Source: an uncultured Lachnospiraceae bacterium (GTDB lineage Bacteria; Bacillota; Clostridia; Lachnospirales; Lachnospiraceae). Taken from it: a DNA stretch of 64,000 nt. Numbering within the stretch: the first letter of the stretch is position 1; each line of letters opens with the position of its first letter. Below, one piece after another: positions 9,298-20,084 of the stretch. The position numbers and the translations under genes were made by a program. Location: contig CANQPJ010000001.1 in NCBI GenBank assembly GCA_947625755.1, positions 209,330-273,329 of the forward strand. Direction: 5' to 3'. The notes below the pieces were generated by a model. The model made no database searches, was not told the DNA's origin, and saw only the letters and a program-made list of their open reading frames with translations.

Positions 9298-10677
9298 TTA
9301 GTTTTTATTTTTTTCTGTTTTCTTTTTTGATGTTTTCTTTTTTGCTGCTTTCTTCTTTAATGTTTTTTTCTTAACCGTTTTTGCCGGTTTCTTTGCCGCA
9401 GGCTTTGTCTTCTCTTCCTTCGATTTTGTGGTCTCTTCTTTGACCTTTAATTCACACATCACCTGACAGGAACCGATATTTCCGTATGGGTCTTTTGCTT
9501 TGACCACTACTACAGCCTTTTCATCTATGCGTAATTGTTCTTTTTCTATTGTATATACTTCCGTATCAACAACACTTTCATCCGTAGTGACACTGCTCTT
9601 TACCATATCCACAATAGCTTTGACATTTTTTTCTATATTAATGTCATTTGGATGAGCACTCTTTACTTCAAGCGTAAAAAGAGATTTACTGCAGCTGACT
9701 TTTGGCGGAGTCGTATCCACGATTTTTATTTTCTGCGTAATTTTATATTTTGTACCGTTTTTTGCCTTATATCTATATTTTATCTGATAAGTTCCAACCT
9801 TGGAATAATCTATTGTATTATATTTTAATTTTCCTGTAATAACTTTTCCTTTTTGATTTAAGGCGATAATATTTCCTAAATAATCTGGCTTATGACCTCT
9901 TTCTACTGTAATAGTATTCAGACCTTTTACAACACTGCCATTCTTAATCTTTTTGTATGGATTATTCTTATCCGGGTCTGTCGGATCCCAACCACAATAT
10001 TTATATAATGATACAAAAGAATCCGGCGACATAGGTAATACACCCTGTTTTTTTCCTTTTACAATCACCACTTCGGTGCCTTCTTTGCAATGACTATATA
10101 CCCATGCTGCGTCTTTTGCAGATAAAAGTATGCTTTTTCCATATGCAGCAGCATTTCCCAGTGATTTGTAAGATGCCTTTGAAAGACAATAATCATATTT
10201 TTCTCTATAGATAGAAGAATGTATCCATACGCCTCTGCCCAGTCCGGTATTATACTTATGCCAGCCCTGATATATATCCAGCCATAAATATTTTTTTCCT
10301 GTTTTAAATTTTCCTTTCGGCAGATTTTCCCCTAAACAGCATCTTAAAACTTTGATTGGTTCTTTTGATTTTTTATCCTTTGAATACTGATAAACAATTA
10401 CTGCGTTTAATCTTTTATTTACTTCTATATAATACCTGTCAGATTTCTCATTTTCTTTTTTTTCTGACTGTTTTACACCCTTACCGCTATTGCCGGCAGT
10501 TTTATCTGCCTCTTTTGTAACCTTATTTTGAATCAGCATAAGACCACCAAAAATAATACCGGCTACAACCAATATTTCAATAACTGTAATTGCAATATTT
10601 TTAAATTTTTTACTCGTGATAATCTTTTTTATATCCAATTTGCTACCCCACTGTTTTTCACAGAAAAAAGTTTGCAA
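9298..10677 (-). CDS. Membrane-anchored L,D-transpeptidase-like protein with Ig-like region and Lys-rich tail
   Basis: N-terminal TM; YYIEVNKRLNAVIVYQY...KVLRCCLGENLPKGKFKTGKKYLW...IHSS resembles YkuD; later DTTPPKVSC Ig-like segment; C-terminal KKKAAKKKTSKKKTEKNKN. A TTG at 10638 after GTGGGG is an alternative start. Confidence 0.7.
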   Translation of the reverse strand: MQTFFCEKQWGSKLDIKKIITSKKFKNIAITVIEILVVAGIIFGGLMLIQNKVTKEADKTAGNSGKGVKQSEKKENEKSDRYYIEVNKRLNAVIVYQYSKDKKSKEPIKVLRCCLGENLPKGKFKTGKKYLWLDIYQGWHKYNTGLGRGVWIHSSIYREKYDYCLSKASYKSLGNAAAYGKSILLSAKDAAWVYSHCKEGTEVVIVKGKKQGVLPMSPDSFVSLYKYCGWDPTDPDKNNPYKKIKNGSVVKGLNTITVERGHKPDYLGNIIALNQKGKVITGKLKYNTIDYSKVGTYQIKYRYKAKNGTKYKITQKIKIVDTTPPKVSCSKSLFTLEVKSAHPNDINIEKNVKAIVDMVKSSVTTDESVVDTEVYTIEKEQLRIDEKAVVVVKAKDPYGNIGSCQVMCELKVKEETTKSKEEKTKPAAKKPAKTVKKKTLKKKAAKKKTSKKKTEKNKN

Positions 10678-10690
10678 GGAAACTTACAAA

Positions 10691-10754
10691 AACCACCTTA
10701 ACCCTATGCATACCAGTTTATTATACAACATTGTATGCATTTTTCAAGGTGGCA
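10691..10754 (-). terminator. Two-tier inverted repeat after the HAD gene, with an embedded promoter-like sequence
   Basis: Minus strand CCACCTT-N5-ATGCATAC-N19-GTATGCAT-N6-AAGGTGG-TTTTTG; TTGAAA-N16-TATAAT lies inside. Confidence 0.6.
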
Positions 10755-10818
10755 TCCTTTATATTTCTGAAATAAAATAACAGTTCAGCTATGTACTATC
10801 CGGCAGTTAAACGGACCG

Positions 10819-11505
10819 TTATAAAATATCCGGTTTGTTCTTACTCCAATCCTCAATATATATATCAACAATAGATTTTATTTTTTCTGTATCACATTCA
10901 GCCGAGAAATCATATACTCCTATGGTGCCGATTCCTTCATTGTGAGCTGTGTTTAATGAATAAAATGCATCATCAAGCAAATAGGTTGTCTTTGTATCAC
11001 TTCCCATGGCTCTCATTGCCCGATAAAATATCTCCGGCTTGTCTTTTCCGCTGCCCACTTCGCTGGCTGTATAGATTTTTTTAAAATATTTATGGAGTCC
11101 TAATCTGCGAAATGCCGCCTCAATCATCGGCTTGTCTGTAGCTGTAGCCACTGTCATGGGAATCCCTTTTCTATATGCCTCTTTGATAAAATCCAGCACA
11201 CCTTCTTTTGGCATGGCATCTCTGGCATAAAACGTATACACCATGGCATTGATGCCATCAATAATTTCCTTATCTGATTGCTCAATACCATGACGTTCTC
11301 TCAAATATTGTGCGGTTTCCAACATTGTCTGCTCAAACATGATACTTGCCAGATCATAATCAATTTCAATCCCCAGACTATTCAAATAATGCTCTCCGGC
11401 ATTCATCCATATAGACATAGAATCCAGAATAGTTCCATCCACGTCAAAAATTAATCCTTTAACCATCTGCCTCCTCCGTGTTATCCATTCATATTCATGG
11501 TCCAC
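10819..11505 (-). CDS. HAD-family hydrolase (phosphatase/phosphoglucomutase-like)
   Basis: GLIFDVDGTILDSM, TVATATDKPM, KPEIFYRAM, YLLDDA. Confidence 0.88.
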   Translation of the reverse strand: MDHEYEWITRRRQMVKGLIFDVDGTILDSMSIWMNAGEHYLNSLGIEIDYDLASIMFEQTMLETAQYLRERHGIEQSDKEIIDGINAMVYTFYARDAMPKEGVLDFIKEAYRKGIPMTVATATDKPMIEAAFRRLGLHKYFKKIYTASEVGSGKDKPEIFYRAMRAMGSDTKTTYLLDDAFYSLNTAHNEGIGTIGVYDFSAECDTEKIKSIVDIYIEDWSKNKPDIL

Positions 11506-11535
11506 TTTTCGCAGTTTTCTCCGGCATCGCTGATA

Positions 11536-12306
11536 TTACCTTATTGCGTCTTTCATGCTTTTGACATATGCACCTACATATGGAACAGATTCCCTGCCAT
11601 ATTCAGCTACGATTTTAACAATAGCACTTCCCACAATCGCCCCGTCAGCATACCGGCATACATTTGCTGCCTGTTCCGGCTTGGCAATACCAAATCCAAT
11701 AGCGCATGGCACATCTGTTGCCTCTTTTACCAGCTTTGTCATTGCGCCTAAATCCGTTGTGATTTTCTGTCTGATTCCTGTCACTCCCAGAGACGATACC
11801 ACATATACAAAACCCTGTGCAGATTGCGCTATTTCTGTAATTCTTTTTTCTGATGTAGGAGCAATCAACGGAATCAAATCCACACCGGTCTTATCGCAAT
11901 ATGGAGCAAGCTCATCCCTTTCCTCAAATGGACAATCAGGAACAATCACTCCTGATATACCACATTCTACACACCGATTCATAAATTTTTCTGAACCATA
12001 ACGATAAATAACATTTACATAGGTCATAAATACCAGTGGTATGTTTACAATACCTTTTAATTCTTTTATGGTATCAAATAATTTATCTGTTGTACAGCCT
12101 GCCTTCAATGCCCTAAGGTCAGCTTCCTGAATAACCGGACCTTCCGCAATAGGATCTGAAAAAGGGATTCCGATTTCAATTAAATCCGCACCATTCTTTT
12201 CCATTTCTACGATTAACTTCTTTGTCGTCTCTAAATCAGGATCTCCCCCTGTTACAAAGGCTATAAACGCTTTTCCATTCTTAAACGCATCACTTACTTT
12301 ACTCAT
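11536..12306 (-). CDS. trpA: Tryptophan synthase alpha chain
   Basis: [31 protein letters not shown]. Confidence 0.97.
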   Translation of the reverse strand: MSKVSDAFKNGKAFIAFVTGGDPDLETTKKLIVEMEKNGADLIEIGIPFSDPIAEGPVIQEADLRALKAGCTTDKLFDTIKELKGIVNIPLVFMTYVNVIYRYGSEKFMNRCVECGISGVIVPDCPFEERDELAPYCDKTGVDLIPLIAPTSEKRITEIAQSAQGFVYVVSSLGVTGIRQKITTDLGAMTKLVKEATDVPCAIGFGIAKPEQAANVCRYADGAIVGSAIVKIVAEYGRESVPYVGAYVKSMKDAIR

Positions 12307-13483
12307 ATATTTCTACTCCTCTATATCTCGCTATTGCAGCAACATCTTTGTCTCCACGTCCTGAAACATTAATTACAATTACTTTATCCTTATCCAGTGT
12401 AGGTGCATATTTCATGGCATATGCAATGGCATGGGAACTTTCAATTGCAGGAATAATTCCCTCAACTCTTGATAAATATTCAAATGCTTCCACTGCTTCC
12501 ACATCTGTAATCGGAACATATGTGGCTCTGCCTGTATCATGCAGATTTGCATGCTCCGGACCAATTCCCGGATAATCTAATCCGGCAGAAATAGAATAAA
12601 CCGGCGCTATCTGTCCGTCATCATTCTGACAGAATAATGACTTCATTCCATGAAAGATTCCTTCTGTTCCATTGGCAATGGTTGCTGCATTCTTTGGATT
12701 ATCTACGCCAAGACCGGCAGCTTCACAGCCAATTAAAGCAACCTCTTTATCTTCAATAAAATGATAAAATGCACCCATAGCATTGGAACCGCCGCCTACA
12801 CATGCAATAACTGCATCCGGCAGTTTTCCTTCTGCCTCCATAATCTGCTCTTTTATTTCCCGGCTGATTACACTCTGAAAATCTCTGACAATCGTAGGAA
12901 ACGGGTGTGGTCCCATAACGGAACCTAACACGTAAAGTGTATCATCCATACGGTTCGTCCATTCCCGCATTGCTTCATTGACAGCATCTTTCAGCGTCAT
13001 TGTTCCACTGGTGACCGGATGAACTTTTGCCCCCAGCAATTCCATTCGGAAAACATTAAGAGCCTGACGTTCGCAATCCTCTTTTCCCATATATATCTCA
13101 CATTCCATATCCATCAGAGCAGCCCCTGTAGCGGTTGCCACACCATGCTGACCTGCTCCGGTCTCTGCGATAACTCTTGTCTTTCCCATCTTCTTTGCCA
13201 AAAGAATCTGACCTAAAACATTGTTGATTTTATGGGAACCGGTATGATTTAAGTCTTCTCTCTTTAAGTATATTTTCGCTCCCCCTAAATCTTTGGTCAT
13301 CTTTTCTGCATAATACAGAAGGGAAGGTCTTCCTGCATAATTATTAAATAATTCCTGTAATTCTTTGTTGAATTCCGGGTCATTTTTGTAATGATTATAT
13401 GCTTCCTCCAATTCGTTTACAGCTGTCATCAGCGTTTCCGGAACATATTGACCGCCATGTATACCAAATCTCCCTTTGCTCAT
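12299..13483 (-). CDS. trpB: Tryptophan synthase beta chain
   Basis: [40 protein letters not shown]. Confidence 0.98.
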   Translation of the reverse strand: MSKGRFGIHGGQYVPETLMTAVNELEEAYNHYKNDPEFNKELQELFNNYAGRPSLLYYAEKMTKDLGGAKIYLKREDLNHTGSHKINNVLGQILLAKKMGKTRVIAETGAGQHGVATATGAALMDMECEIYMGKEDCERQALNVFRMELLGAKVHPVTSGTMTLKDAVNEAMREWTNRMDDTLYVLGSVMGPHPFPTIVRDFQSVISREIKEQIMEAEGKLPDAVIACVGGGSNAMGAFYHFIEDKEVALIGCEAAGLGVDNPKNAATIANGTEGIFHGMKSLFCQNDDGQIAPVYSISAGLDYPGIGPEHANLHDTGRATYVPITDVEAVEAFEYLSRVEGIIPAIESSHAIAYAMKYAPTLDKDKVIVINVSGRGDKDVAAIARYRGVEIYE

Positions 13484-13531
13484 TTTTATTTCCTTTCTTT
13501 TCTTTCAAATTCTTTGTTCTGTTTTATTATT

Positions 13532-14305
13532 TTACCGGCTTAACTCCTGTAACATTTCTTTTTTATTTTCTGCTCTCATAAAAGTTTCCCCAATCAGGAC
13601 TCCATTTACATGAGCTTTCCGCAGTCGCTTTATATCCTCATTGGTTTGGATCCCACTTTCTGCAATAAATAAAATGTTATCAGGAACCAGCTTCCTCAAC
13701 CGCTCGCTATTGCCAATATCCACATGAAATGTTTTCAAGTCACGATTATTGACGCCAATCATTCTGGCGCCGGATTTAACTGCTTTTTGTATTTCTTCTT
13801 CATCATGCGCTTCTACTAAAGCAGACATCCCTAAATTATCGCATATTTTGATATATTCTTCTATAGTTTCCTGATTCAAAATGGAACAAATTAAAAGAAT
13901 GCAGGATGCACCGTGTATTTTTGCATCATAAATCATATATTCATCAATAACAAAATCCTTTCGGATTAAAGGCACAGATACATTTTCACTGATTTCTTTC
14001 AGATATTTCTTATCCCCTTTAAAATAATCAGGTTCCGTTAATACAGAAATACAATCGGCACCAGCCCTTTCATAATCTTTTGCAATCTGTACATAAGGAA
14101 AATCTTCTGCAATAATTCCTTTGGATGGAGAAGCCTTTTTGACCTCGCATATAAAACTAATATCTTCCTTTGCAATGGCTTTTTCAAATGAAAAATCACC
14201 TTTTGGCATATTCACAGCCTGTTGTTTGACAGCCTCCAATGGTATCTGTTGTTTTTCCTTTTCCACTCTTATTTTAGTGGCTTCTACTAATTTATCTAAA
14301 ATCAT
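13532..14305 (-). CDS. trpC: Indole-3-glycerol phosphate synthase
   Basis: ISFICEVKKASPSKG, LIRKDFVID, GVNNRDLKTF; ATG at 14305 after AGGAGCAGGAAA; monofunctional length. Confidence 0.95.
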   Translation of the reverse strand: MILDKLVEATKIRVEKEKQQIPLEAVKQQAVNMPKGDFSFEKAIAKEDISFICEVKKASPSKGIIAEDFPYVQIAKDYERAGADCISVLTEPDYFKGDKKYLKEISENVSVPLIRKDFVIDEYMIYDAKIHGASCILLICSILNQETIEEYIKICDNLGMSALVEAHDEEEIQKAVKSGARMIGVNNRDLKTFHVDIGNSERLRKLVPDNILFIAESGIQTNEDIKRLRKAHVNGVLIGETFMRAENKKEMLQELSR

Positions 14306-14374
14306 TTTCCTGCTCCTATCTTTGATAAATATATCATGAACAAAACATTTCTGCCTGTCGGCTGTACAAATCAT

Positions 14375-15403
14375 CTAGTTATTTGTTGCTCCAATATATT
14401 CTTCCAGTTTCTTCAATGCCGCCCCGCTGTCAATCATCTCTCTTGCCACATCAATTGCATCTGCGTATGAAATGTTCTCTCTCTGAATATAAATGCAGGC
14501 ACCGGCATTAAGCAATACTGCGTCTCTCTTTGCTCCCTGTAATTTTCCACTTAAAATATCTTTTGTGATTTGAGCATTTTCGGCTCCGTCTCCACCTTCC
14601 AAGTCTGATTTTTTACAAATCGCAATTCCATAATCTTCCGGATTGATTTCATATAGACGTGTTTTTCCATCTTTAATTTCACAGACTGTTGTTTTTGCAC
14701 TCGGTGTAATCTCATCCATTGTATCCTGTCCGAAAACAACCATACCTTTTTTTACCCCAAGTTTTATTAACACCTGGGCAACCGGCTCAACCAGACTTTC
14801 CTCATACACGCCGATAATATCGCTTTTTGCATCTGCCGGATTGGTTAAAGGTCCAAGTATATTAAATACCGTACGAATACCAAGCGCACCTCTTACCGGT
14901 CCCACAAAACGCATTGCTGTATGATATTTCTGTGCAAATAAAAAGCAGAATCCTATTTTTTCCAGTATTTCCTTACTTTTTTCCGGTGATATTGTAATGT
15001 CTGCCCCCAATGCTTCCAATACATCTGCCGCACCGGATTTACTGGATACGCCTCTGTTCCCATGCTTTGCTATCTTACAGCCCGCAGCAACTGCCACAAA
15101 AGCAGATGTAGTTGAAATATTAAAAGTATTTGCCTTGTCTCCTCCGGTACCAACAATCTCCAAAACATCCATATCATGTTTCAGCTTCAGTCCATTATCG
15201 CTCATCCCTTGGGCAGAACCTGAAATTTCATCAATCGTCTCACCCTTCATTCTAAGAGCCACCAGATATGCACTAATCAGTGTATCTGATGTTTCCCCAC
15301 TCATAATTTCATTCATAACAGTTTTTGCCTCGTCAAAAGTCAGATTCTGTCCCTCTACTAATTTTCCAATAGCTTCTTTAATCATTTTAAAATACCTCCT
15401 CAT
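14375..15403 (-). CDS. trpD: Anthranilate phosphoribosyltransferase
   Basis: VGTGGDKANTFNIST, KHGNRGVSSKSGAADVLEALG; probable start at the internal Met MIKEAIGK. Confidence 0.96.
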   Translation of the reverse strand: MRRYFKMIKEAIGKLVEGQNLTFDEAKTVMNEIMSGETSDTLISAYLVALRMKGETIDEISGSAQGMSDNGLKLKHDMDVLEIVGTGGDKANTFNISTTSAFVAVAAGCKIAKHGNRGVSSKSGAADVLEALGADITISPEKSKEILEKIGFCFLFAQKYHTAMRFVGPVRGALGIRTVFNILGPLTNPADAKSDIIGVYEESLVEPVAQVLIKLGVKKGMVVFGQDTMDEITPSAKTTVCEIKDGKTRLYEINPEDYGIAICKKSDLEGGDGAENAQITKDILSGKLQGAKRDAVLLNAGACIYIQRENISYADAIDVAREMIDSGAALKKLEEYIGATNN

Positions 15404-15413
15404 ATTTATTTCT

Positions 15414-15983
15414 TTATTTTAAAAAATTTGCAACAATTTTCTTTCCATCCGGCGTTAATACGGACTCCGGATGAAATTGTAAACCATATATATCATAATC
15501 CCTGTGTTTTACAGCCATAATCTCATGATCTTTTTTGTCAATCGCTATGACTTTTAATTCTTCCGGAATAGTATCCGGGTTTGCTGACAGGGAATGGTAT
15601 CTTGCCCCTTGAAACGTTTGGTTCAGACCCTGAAAAATCGGCACATCCTCTAATATGGTTATCTCACTCTGTTTTCCGTGCATCAATTTTTTTGCATAGG
15701 TTACTTCTGCTCCAAACACTTCACATATGCTCTGATGTCCCAGACAGACACCAAGAATTGGATATTCTCCTTTTAATTTACTCACAACTTCTTCACATAT
15801 TCCCGCATCTTTTGGTTTTCCGGGACCGGGAGATAATATAATGTGGGAGGGATTTAATTTTCTAATCTCCTCTATGGTATACTCATCATTTCTCACTACC
15901 ATCACATCTCCATCTGACAACTCCCCGACCAACTGTACAAGGTTATATGAAAAACTATCATAATTATCAATTAGCAATACCAT
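15414..15983 (-). CDS. trpG: Anthranilate synthase component II (glutamine amidotransferase)
   Basis: LLIDNYDSFSYNLVQ, LGVCLGHQSI, GLQFHPESV. Confidence 0.95.
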   Translation of the reverse strand: MVLLIDNYDSFSYNLVQLVGELSDGDVMVVRNDEYTIEEIRKLNPSHIILSPGPGKPKDAGICEEVVSKLKGEYPILGVCLGHQSICEVFGAEVTYAKKLMHGKQSEITILEDVPIFQGLNQTFQGARYHSLSANPDTIPEELKVIAIDKKDHEIMAVKHRDYDIYGLQFHPESVLTPDGKKIVANFLK

Positions 15984-17440
15984 TATTGATTCACCTCGTT
16001 TCCTCGCTTAATTGCATCCATCACTGCTCCGGCTTTGTGGGCGCATTCCATATATTCATTTTCCGGAACACTGTCTGCCACAATTCCTGCGCCGGCTTGA
16101 ACAAATACCTTATCTCCCTTCTTTACAGCGGTTCTGATAGCAATACAGACATCTAAATTTCCGGACAAATCAATATATCCGATAGCACCGCCATATACAC
16201 CTCTTGGTTCTTTCTCTAATTCATCTATAATCTCGCAGGCTCTGAATTTTGGAGCTCCGGATAATGTTCCTGCCGGAAGCAGTGCTGATACAGTATCACA
16301 GCTATCCTTATCTCCCCGCAGTTTTCCACAGACAGTTGATGCTATATGCATTACCTTGGAAAATCTGTGAATCTTCATATAGTCCTGAACATATACGCTG
16401 CCATATTCAGCAATTCTTCCAATGTCATTCCTTGCCAAATCCACTAACATATTGTGCTCTGCCAGTTCTTTTTCATCCTTTAGCAGACCTGCTTCTAATT
16501 CCTTATCCTGCTCATCCGTCTTGCCTCTTGGTCTTGTACCTGCTACAGGAAATGTCGTAAGTTTTCCGTCAACCAGCTTAACCATTGTTTCCGGTGAGGC
16601 TCCGGCTATCTGCATATCTTCCGACTGAATAAAATACATATACGGAGAAGGATTCGTCGTCCTAAGAACCCGGTAAGCACTCATCAGGCTTCCCTTATAG
16701 TCAGCCTCAAATCTTCTGGAAATAACTCCCTGAAAAATATCTCCTTCTTTGATATACCGTTTTGTTTTTTCAACCATTTCACAATACTCTTCTTTGGAAA
16801 CATTGCATGTAAATTCTACATTTTCTGTCACATGATTTTCCGGTATCTGTTCCTGTTCCTGAATTAATGCAATCATTTTTTCGATTTCCAGCATTGCCGC
16901 ATTATATCCCTGCTTTCCATCTTTTGCTTTCATGTTGGCAATAATCATGATTTTTTGCCTGTAATGATCAAAAGCAATAATTTTATCAAATAACATCAGA
17001 TGATAGTCATCTACATCACTTGCCTTAATCTTTAGTTTAGGCTCGGCATAACCAATCATCTCATACCCGAAATACCCGACAAATCCTCCTGTAAAGGATG
17101 GCATTCCCTGAATCTTTGGAGATTTATATTTTTCTAACTGTTCTCTTAATCCTTCCATGGGATCCATGGTTACAGTTGTTTCAATCTCTCCGCTCTTTTG
17201 TGTCACCCTTCCATCTTTACAGGTAATATGAAGTACCGGCTCATATCCGAGAAATGAAAATCTCGCCCACTTTTCTCCACCTTCTACGCTCTCCAGCAGG
17301 AAAAAGTTCTTTCCACACGCTTCCATTTTTCTTAAAAGTGTAATTGGTGTAATTACATCCGCATAAATTTCCCTGCAAATAGGAATCATACTGTAATCAT
17401 CTAAAAATCCTTCAATTTCTTCAAAACTCTTTGTCTCCAT
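15983..17440 (-). CDS. trpE: Anthranilate synthase component I
   Basis: SPSPYMYF-type motif ([10 protein letters not shown]), [33 protein letters not shown]. Confidence 0.96.
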   Translation of the reverse strand: METKSFEEIEGFLDDYSMIPICREIYADVITPITLLRKMEACGKNFFLLESVEGGEKWARFSFLGYEPVLHITCKDGRVTQKSGEIETTVTMDPMEGLREQLEKYKSPKIQGMPSFTGGFVGYFGYEMIGYAEPKLKIKASDVDDYHLMLFDKIIAFDHYRQKIMIIANMKAKDGKQGYNAAMLEIEKMIALIQEQEQIPENHVTENVEFTCNVSKEEYCEMVEKTKRYIKEGDIFQGVISRRFEADYKGSLMSAYRVLRTTNPSPYMYFIQSEDMQIAGASPETMVKLVDGKLTTFPVAGTRPRGKTDEQDKELEAGLLKDEKELAEHNMLVDLARNDIGRIAEYGSVYVQDYMKIHRFSKVMHIASTVCGKLRGDKDSCDTVSALLPAGTLSGAPKFRACEIIDELEKEPRGVYGGAIGYIDLSGNLDVCIAIRTAVKKGDKVFVQAGAGIVADSVPENEYMECAHKAGAVMDAIKRGNEVNQ

Positions 17441-17494
17441 ATATCCTCCTTCTTCTCTGGCAGGCTATTTTTGCTATCATATACATTAAAAATA

Positions 17495-17787
17495 ATAAAA
17501 AAAGCTTTTGTCCCCTTCAAATAAAGGGACAAAAGCTATTATAAACTTCTGCGGTGCCACCCAAATTAATGTATAACACATTCACTCATAGCATACCATC
17601 ATATGCTTACCTCTTTAACGGTAGGTATCCGTCAGCATCTACTCACCACAGCGCAACCGACTGCAATATTCAAGCTGCCCTCTCAAGTCCATTCATTGCC
17701 GTTTGTTTGTTGTCTCACACCACCCGACAACTCTCTGAAAAACATCCCAGTCAACTACTTACTCTTGATCAACGGTTTAACTATTCT
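17495..17787 (-). promoter_or_regulatory. T-box leader of the trp operon, Trp (TGG) specifier
   Basis: Minus strand T-box TGGGTGGCACCGC (17551-17563), terminator AGCTTTTGTCCC...GGGGACAAAAGCTTTTTTT (17495-17537), Stem I region with GAATGGAC placing TGG at 17689-17691. Confidence 0.92.
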
Positions 17788-17793
17788 TTAAAT

Positions 17794-17822
17794 AGTTTAA
17801 CGCACTCAATTTACAATGTCAA
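17794..17822 (-). promoter_or_regulatory. Sigma-A-type promoter of the trp operon
   Basis: Minus strand TTGACA (17817-17822), 17-nt spacer, TAAACT (17794-17799); followed by the T-box leader. Confidence 0.75.
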
Positions 17823-17843
17823 CATAATTTTTATTCACCGGCT

Positions 17844-19919
17844 TTATTTATTTTTTTCATCCACCTGTGCTGCCTGTACATCCGGCGGAGCCTGCTCATA
17901 TCTTGAAACCACATATTCAAAATCAGCGCTTCCTCCCGTGATAGAACGAAGAGATGTGGAATAGCCGTATAATTCAAGCATTGGAACTTCCGCTTCAATC
18001 ACCTGTTTTCCATCTTCAGGAGTCATATTTAATATCCGACCACGTCTCTTGTTCAGATCGCCCATAATGTCTCCCGAATATTTATCCGGAGCAGTTACTG
18101 TGAGCATTGCAATAGGCTCTAACAATATCGGACTTGCTTCCATAAATCCTTTTTTAAATGCCAGTATTGTCGCCATCTTAAATGCCATCTCGGAAGAATC
18201 AACCGGATGATATGAACCGTCAATTAATGTAGCTTTGACGCCAACTACCGGATAGCCTGCCAGTGGTCCTGACTTCACACACTCCTGCAGACCTTTTTCT
18301 ACTGCAGGAAAGAAATTACGCGGTACTGCACCACCAAAAATTTTTTCTTCAAATACATATGGTTTTGATAAATCACCGGAAGGTTCAAATTCCATAATAA
18401 CATCACCGTACTGCCCGTGTCCTCCGGATTGTTTTTTATGCTTTCCCTGCACCTGGGCTTTCTTTCGTATCGTCTCTCTAAAAGCAATCTTTGGTTTTTC
18501 CAGTTCCACTTTTACCTTATATCTGTCTTCCAGTTTTGAAACAGCAATCTGTATCTGCTGTTCTCCGATTCCATAAAGTAATGATTGCTTATTTTCATCA
18601 TCAATCACGGATTTTAAAGTCAGGTCCTCAATACATAACTTGGTAAGTGCCTGTGCAATTTTATCTTCATCTCCCTTATTGACAGGGCGATATGCCATAT
18701 ATGTATAAGGCTTTGACATCGTTGTCGGATGATATTCAATAGGCCACTTGCGTGTAGAGAGTGTGTCTCCCGTTCTGGTACTGGCTAACTTGCCAATAGC
18801 ACCAATGTCTCCGGAATATAATTCTGAAACCTCAATAACATTTTTTCCACGCATAACATATAACTTATTTAATTTTTCCTCAACATTCTTTGTGGCATTA
18901 TATACGGTATCTCCAGCTTTCAATATGCCTGTACGAACCTTAACCAATGAATATTTGCCGACAAAAGGATCCATAATTGTCTTAAAAACATAAGCTGACA
19001 CCGGCTTTGCATAATCAAAATCTGCAGCAACCTCTTCTCCGGTATCAACATTGGTAGCTTTTTTTAGAACTTCAGCTTTATCTGCTGATGGAAAATATTT
19101 TTCACATGTTTGAAGGAAGCTGTTTACTCCCTGACAGCTCACGCCGGATCCAATCTGAACCGGAACAATATCACAGCTTATGACACTTTTTCTTAATGCC
19201 TGTGAAATTTCCTGATATGTAAATTCTTCACCCGAAAAATACTTATCCATTAACTCTTCATCGGACTCTGCAACAGCTTCCATCAACTGTTCCCGAACCG
19301 GTTCCAGATCTGCAGTCACGGACTCCGGAATATCCATCTCTTCATAATTTCCGGCGTTATCCATAAATTTACGTCCGCTCATTTTTACAACATTCACATA
19401 TCCGGTTAATTTTTCTCCATCCATAATCGGTAAATGAAATGGCGCAATTTTCTTTCCAAATGTTTCCTTTAGCTGTTCTACAGTATCCATATACTTGGCA
19501 TTAGGATCATCCATATTTGTAACGAAAAAAATACGGGGAATCTTTCTCCTTTCACAAATCTCCCACGCCTTAATCGTACCAACCTCTACACCTGCCTTGC
19601 CATTTACGACAATAACAGCTGCGTCTGCTACACTCATGGCATCTTCCATCTGTCCTACAAAGTCAAAATATCCCGGTGCATCCAATATATTAATCTTTAA
19701 ACCGTTCCATTCAACCGGTATAACCGATGCGCTGATGGAAAACTTTCTGTTAATCTCTTCCTTATCATAGTCAGAAATTGTGTTACCGTCTTCTATGCAT
19801 CCTTTTCTGGAAATTGCACCTGTAGCAAATGCCACTGCTTCTGCAAGTGTAGTCTTTCCCGCCCCTCCATGACCGAGAAATACAACGTTTCTGATATCCG
19901 ATGTTTTATAAACATTCAT
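17844..19919 (-). CDS. Elongation factor G-like GTPase (paralog type)
   Basis: GHGGAGKTTLAEA, DAPGYFDF, EF-G C-terminal domains; ATG at 19919 after GGAGG. Confidence 0.92.
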   Translation of the reverse strand: MNVYKTSDIRNVVFLGHGGAGKTTLAEAVAFATGAISRKGCIEDGNTISDYDKEEINRKFSISASVIPVEWNGLKINILDAPGYFDFVGQMEDAMSVADAAVIVVNGKAGVEVGTIKAWEICERRKIPRIFFVTNMDDPNAKYMDTVEQLKETFGKKIAPFHLPIMDGEKLTGYVNVVKMSGRKFMDNAGNYEEMDIPESVTADLEPVREQLMEAVAESDEELMDKYFSGEEFTYQEISQALRKSVISCDIVPVQIGSGVSCQGVNSFLQTCEKYFPSADKAEVLKKATNVDTGEEVAADFDYAKPVSAYVFKTIMDPFVGKYSLVKVRTGILKAGDTVYNATKNVEEKLNKLYVMRGKNVIEVSELYSGDIGAIGKLASTRTGDTLSTRKWPIEYHPTTMSKPYTYMAYRPVNKGDEDKIAQALTKLCIEDLTLKSVIDDENKQSLLYGIGEQQIQIAVSKLEDRYKVKVELEKPKIAFRETIRKKAQVQGKHKKQSGGHGQYGDVIMEFEPSGDLSKPYVFEEKIFGGAVPRNFFPAVEKGLQECVKSGPLAGYPVVGVKATLIDGSYHPVDSSEMAFKMATILAFKKGFMEASPILLEPIAMLTVTAPDKYSGDIMGDLNKRRGRILNMTPEDGKQVIEAEVPMLELYGYSTSLRSITGGSADFEYVVSRYEQAPPDVQAAQVDEKNK

Positions 19920-20084
19920 ATCATATACCTCCTTATAATTTATATTGCACCACTTTCTCCGGTGGTAAATTGTAATATCCGATGTGCCTTCGCTCACACT
20001 ATATGTATATATTTTACTCCATATAATATTCCAATACAAGAAAGGTTATTTTTTTAACAAAGGGAGATATTTATCACTTATCTC

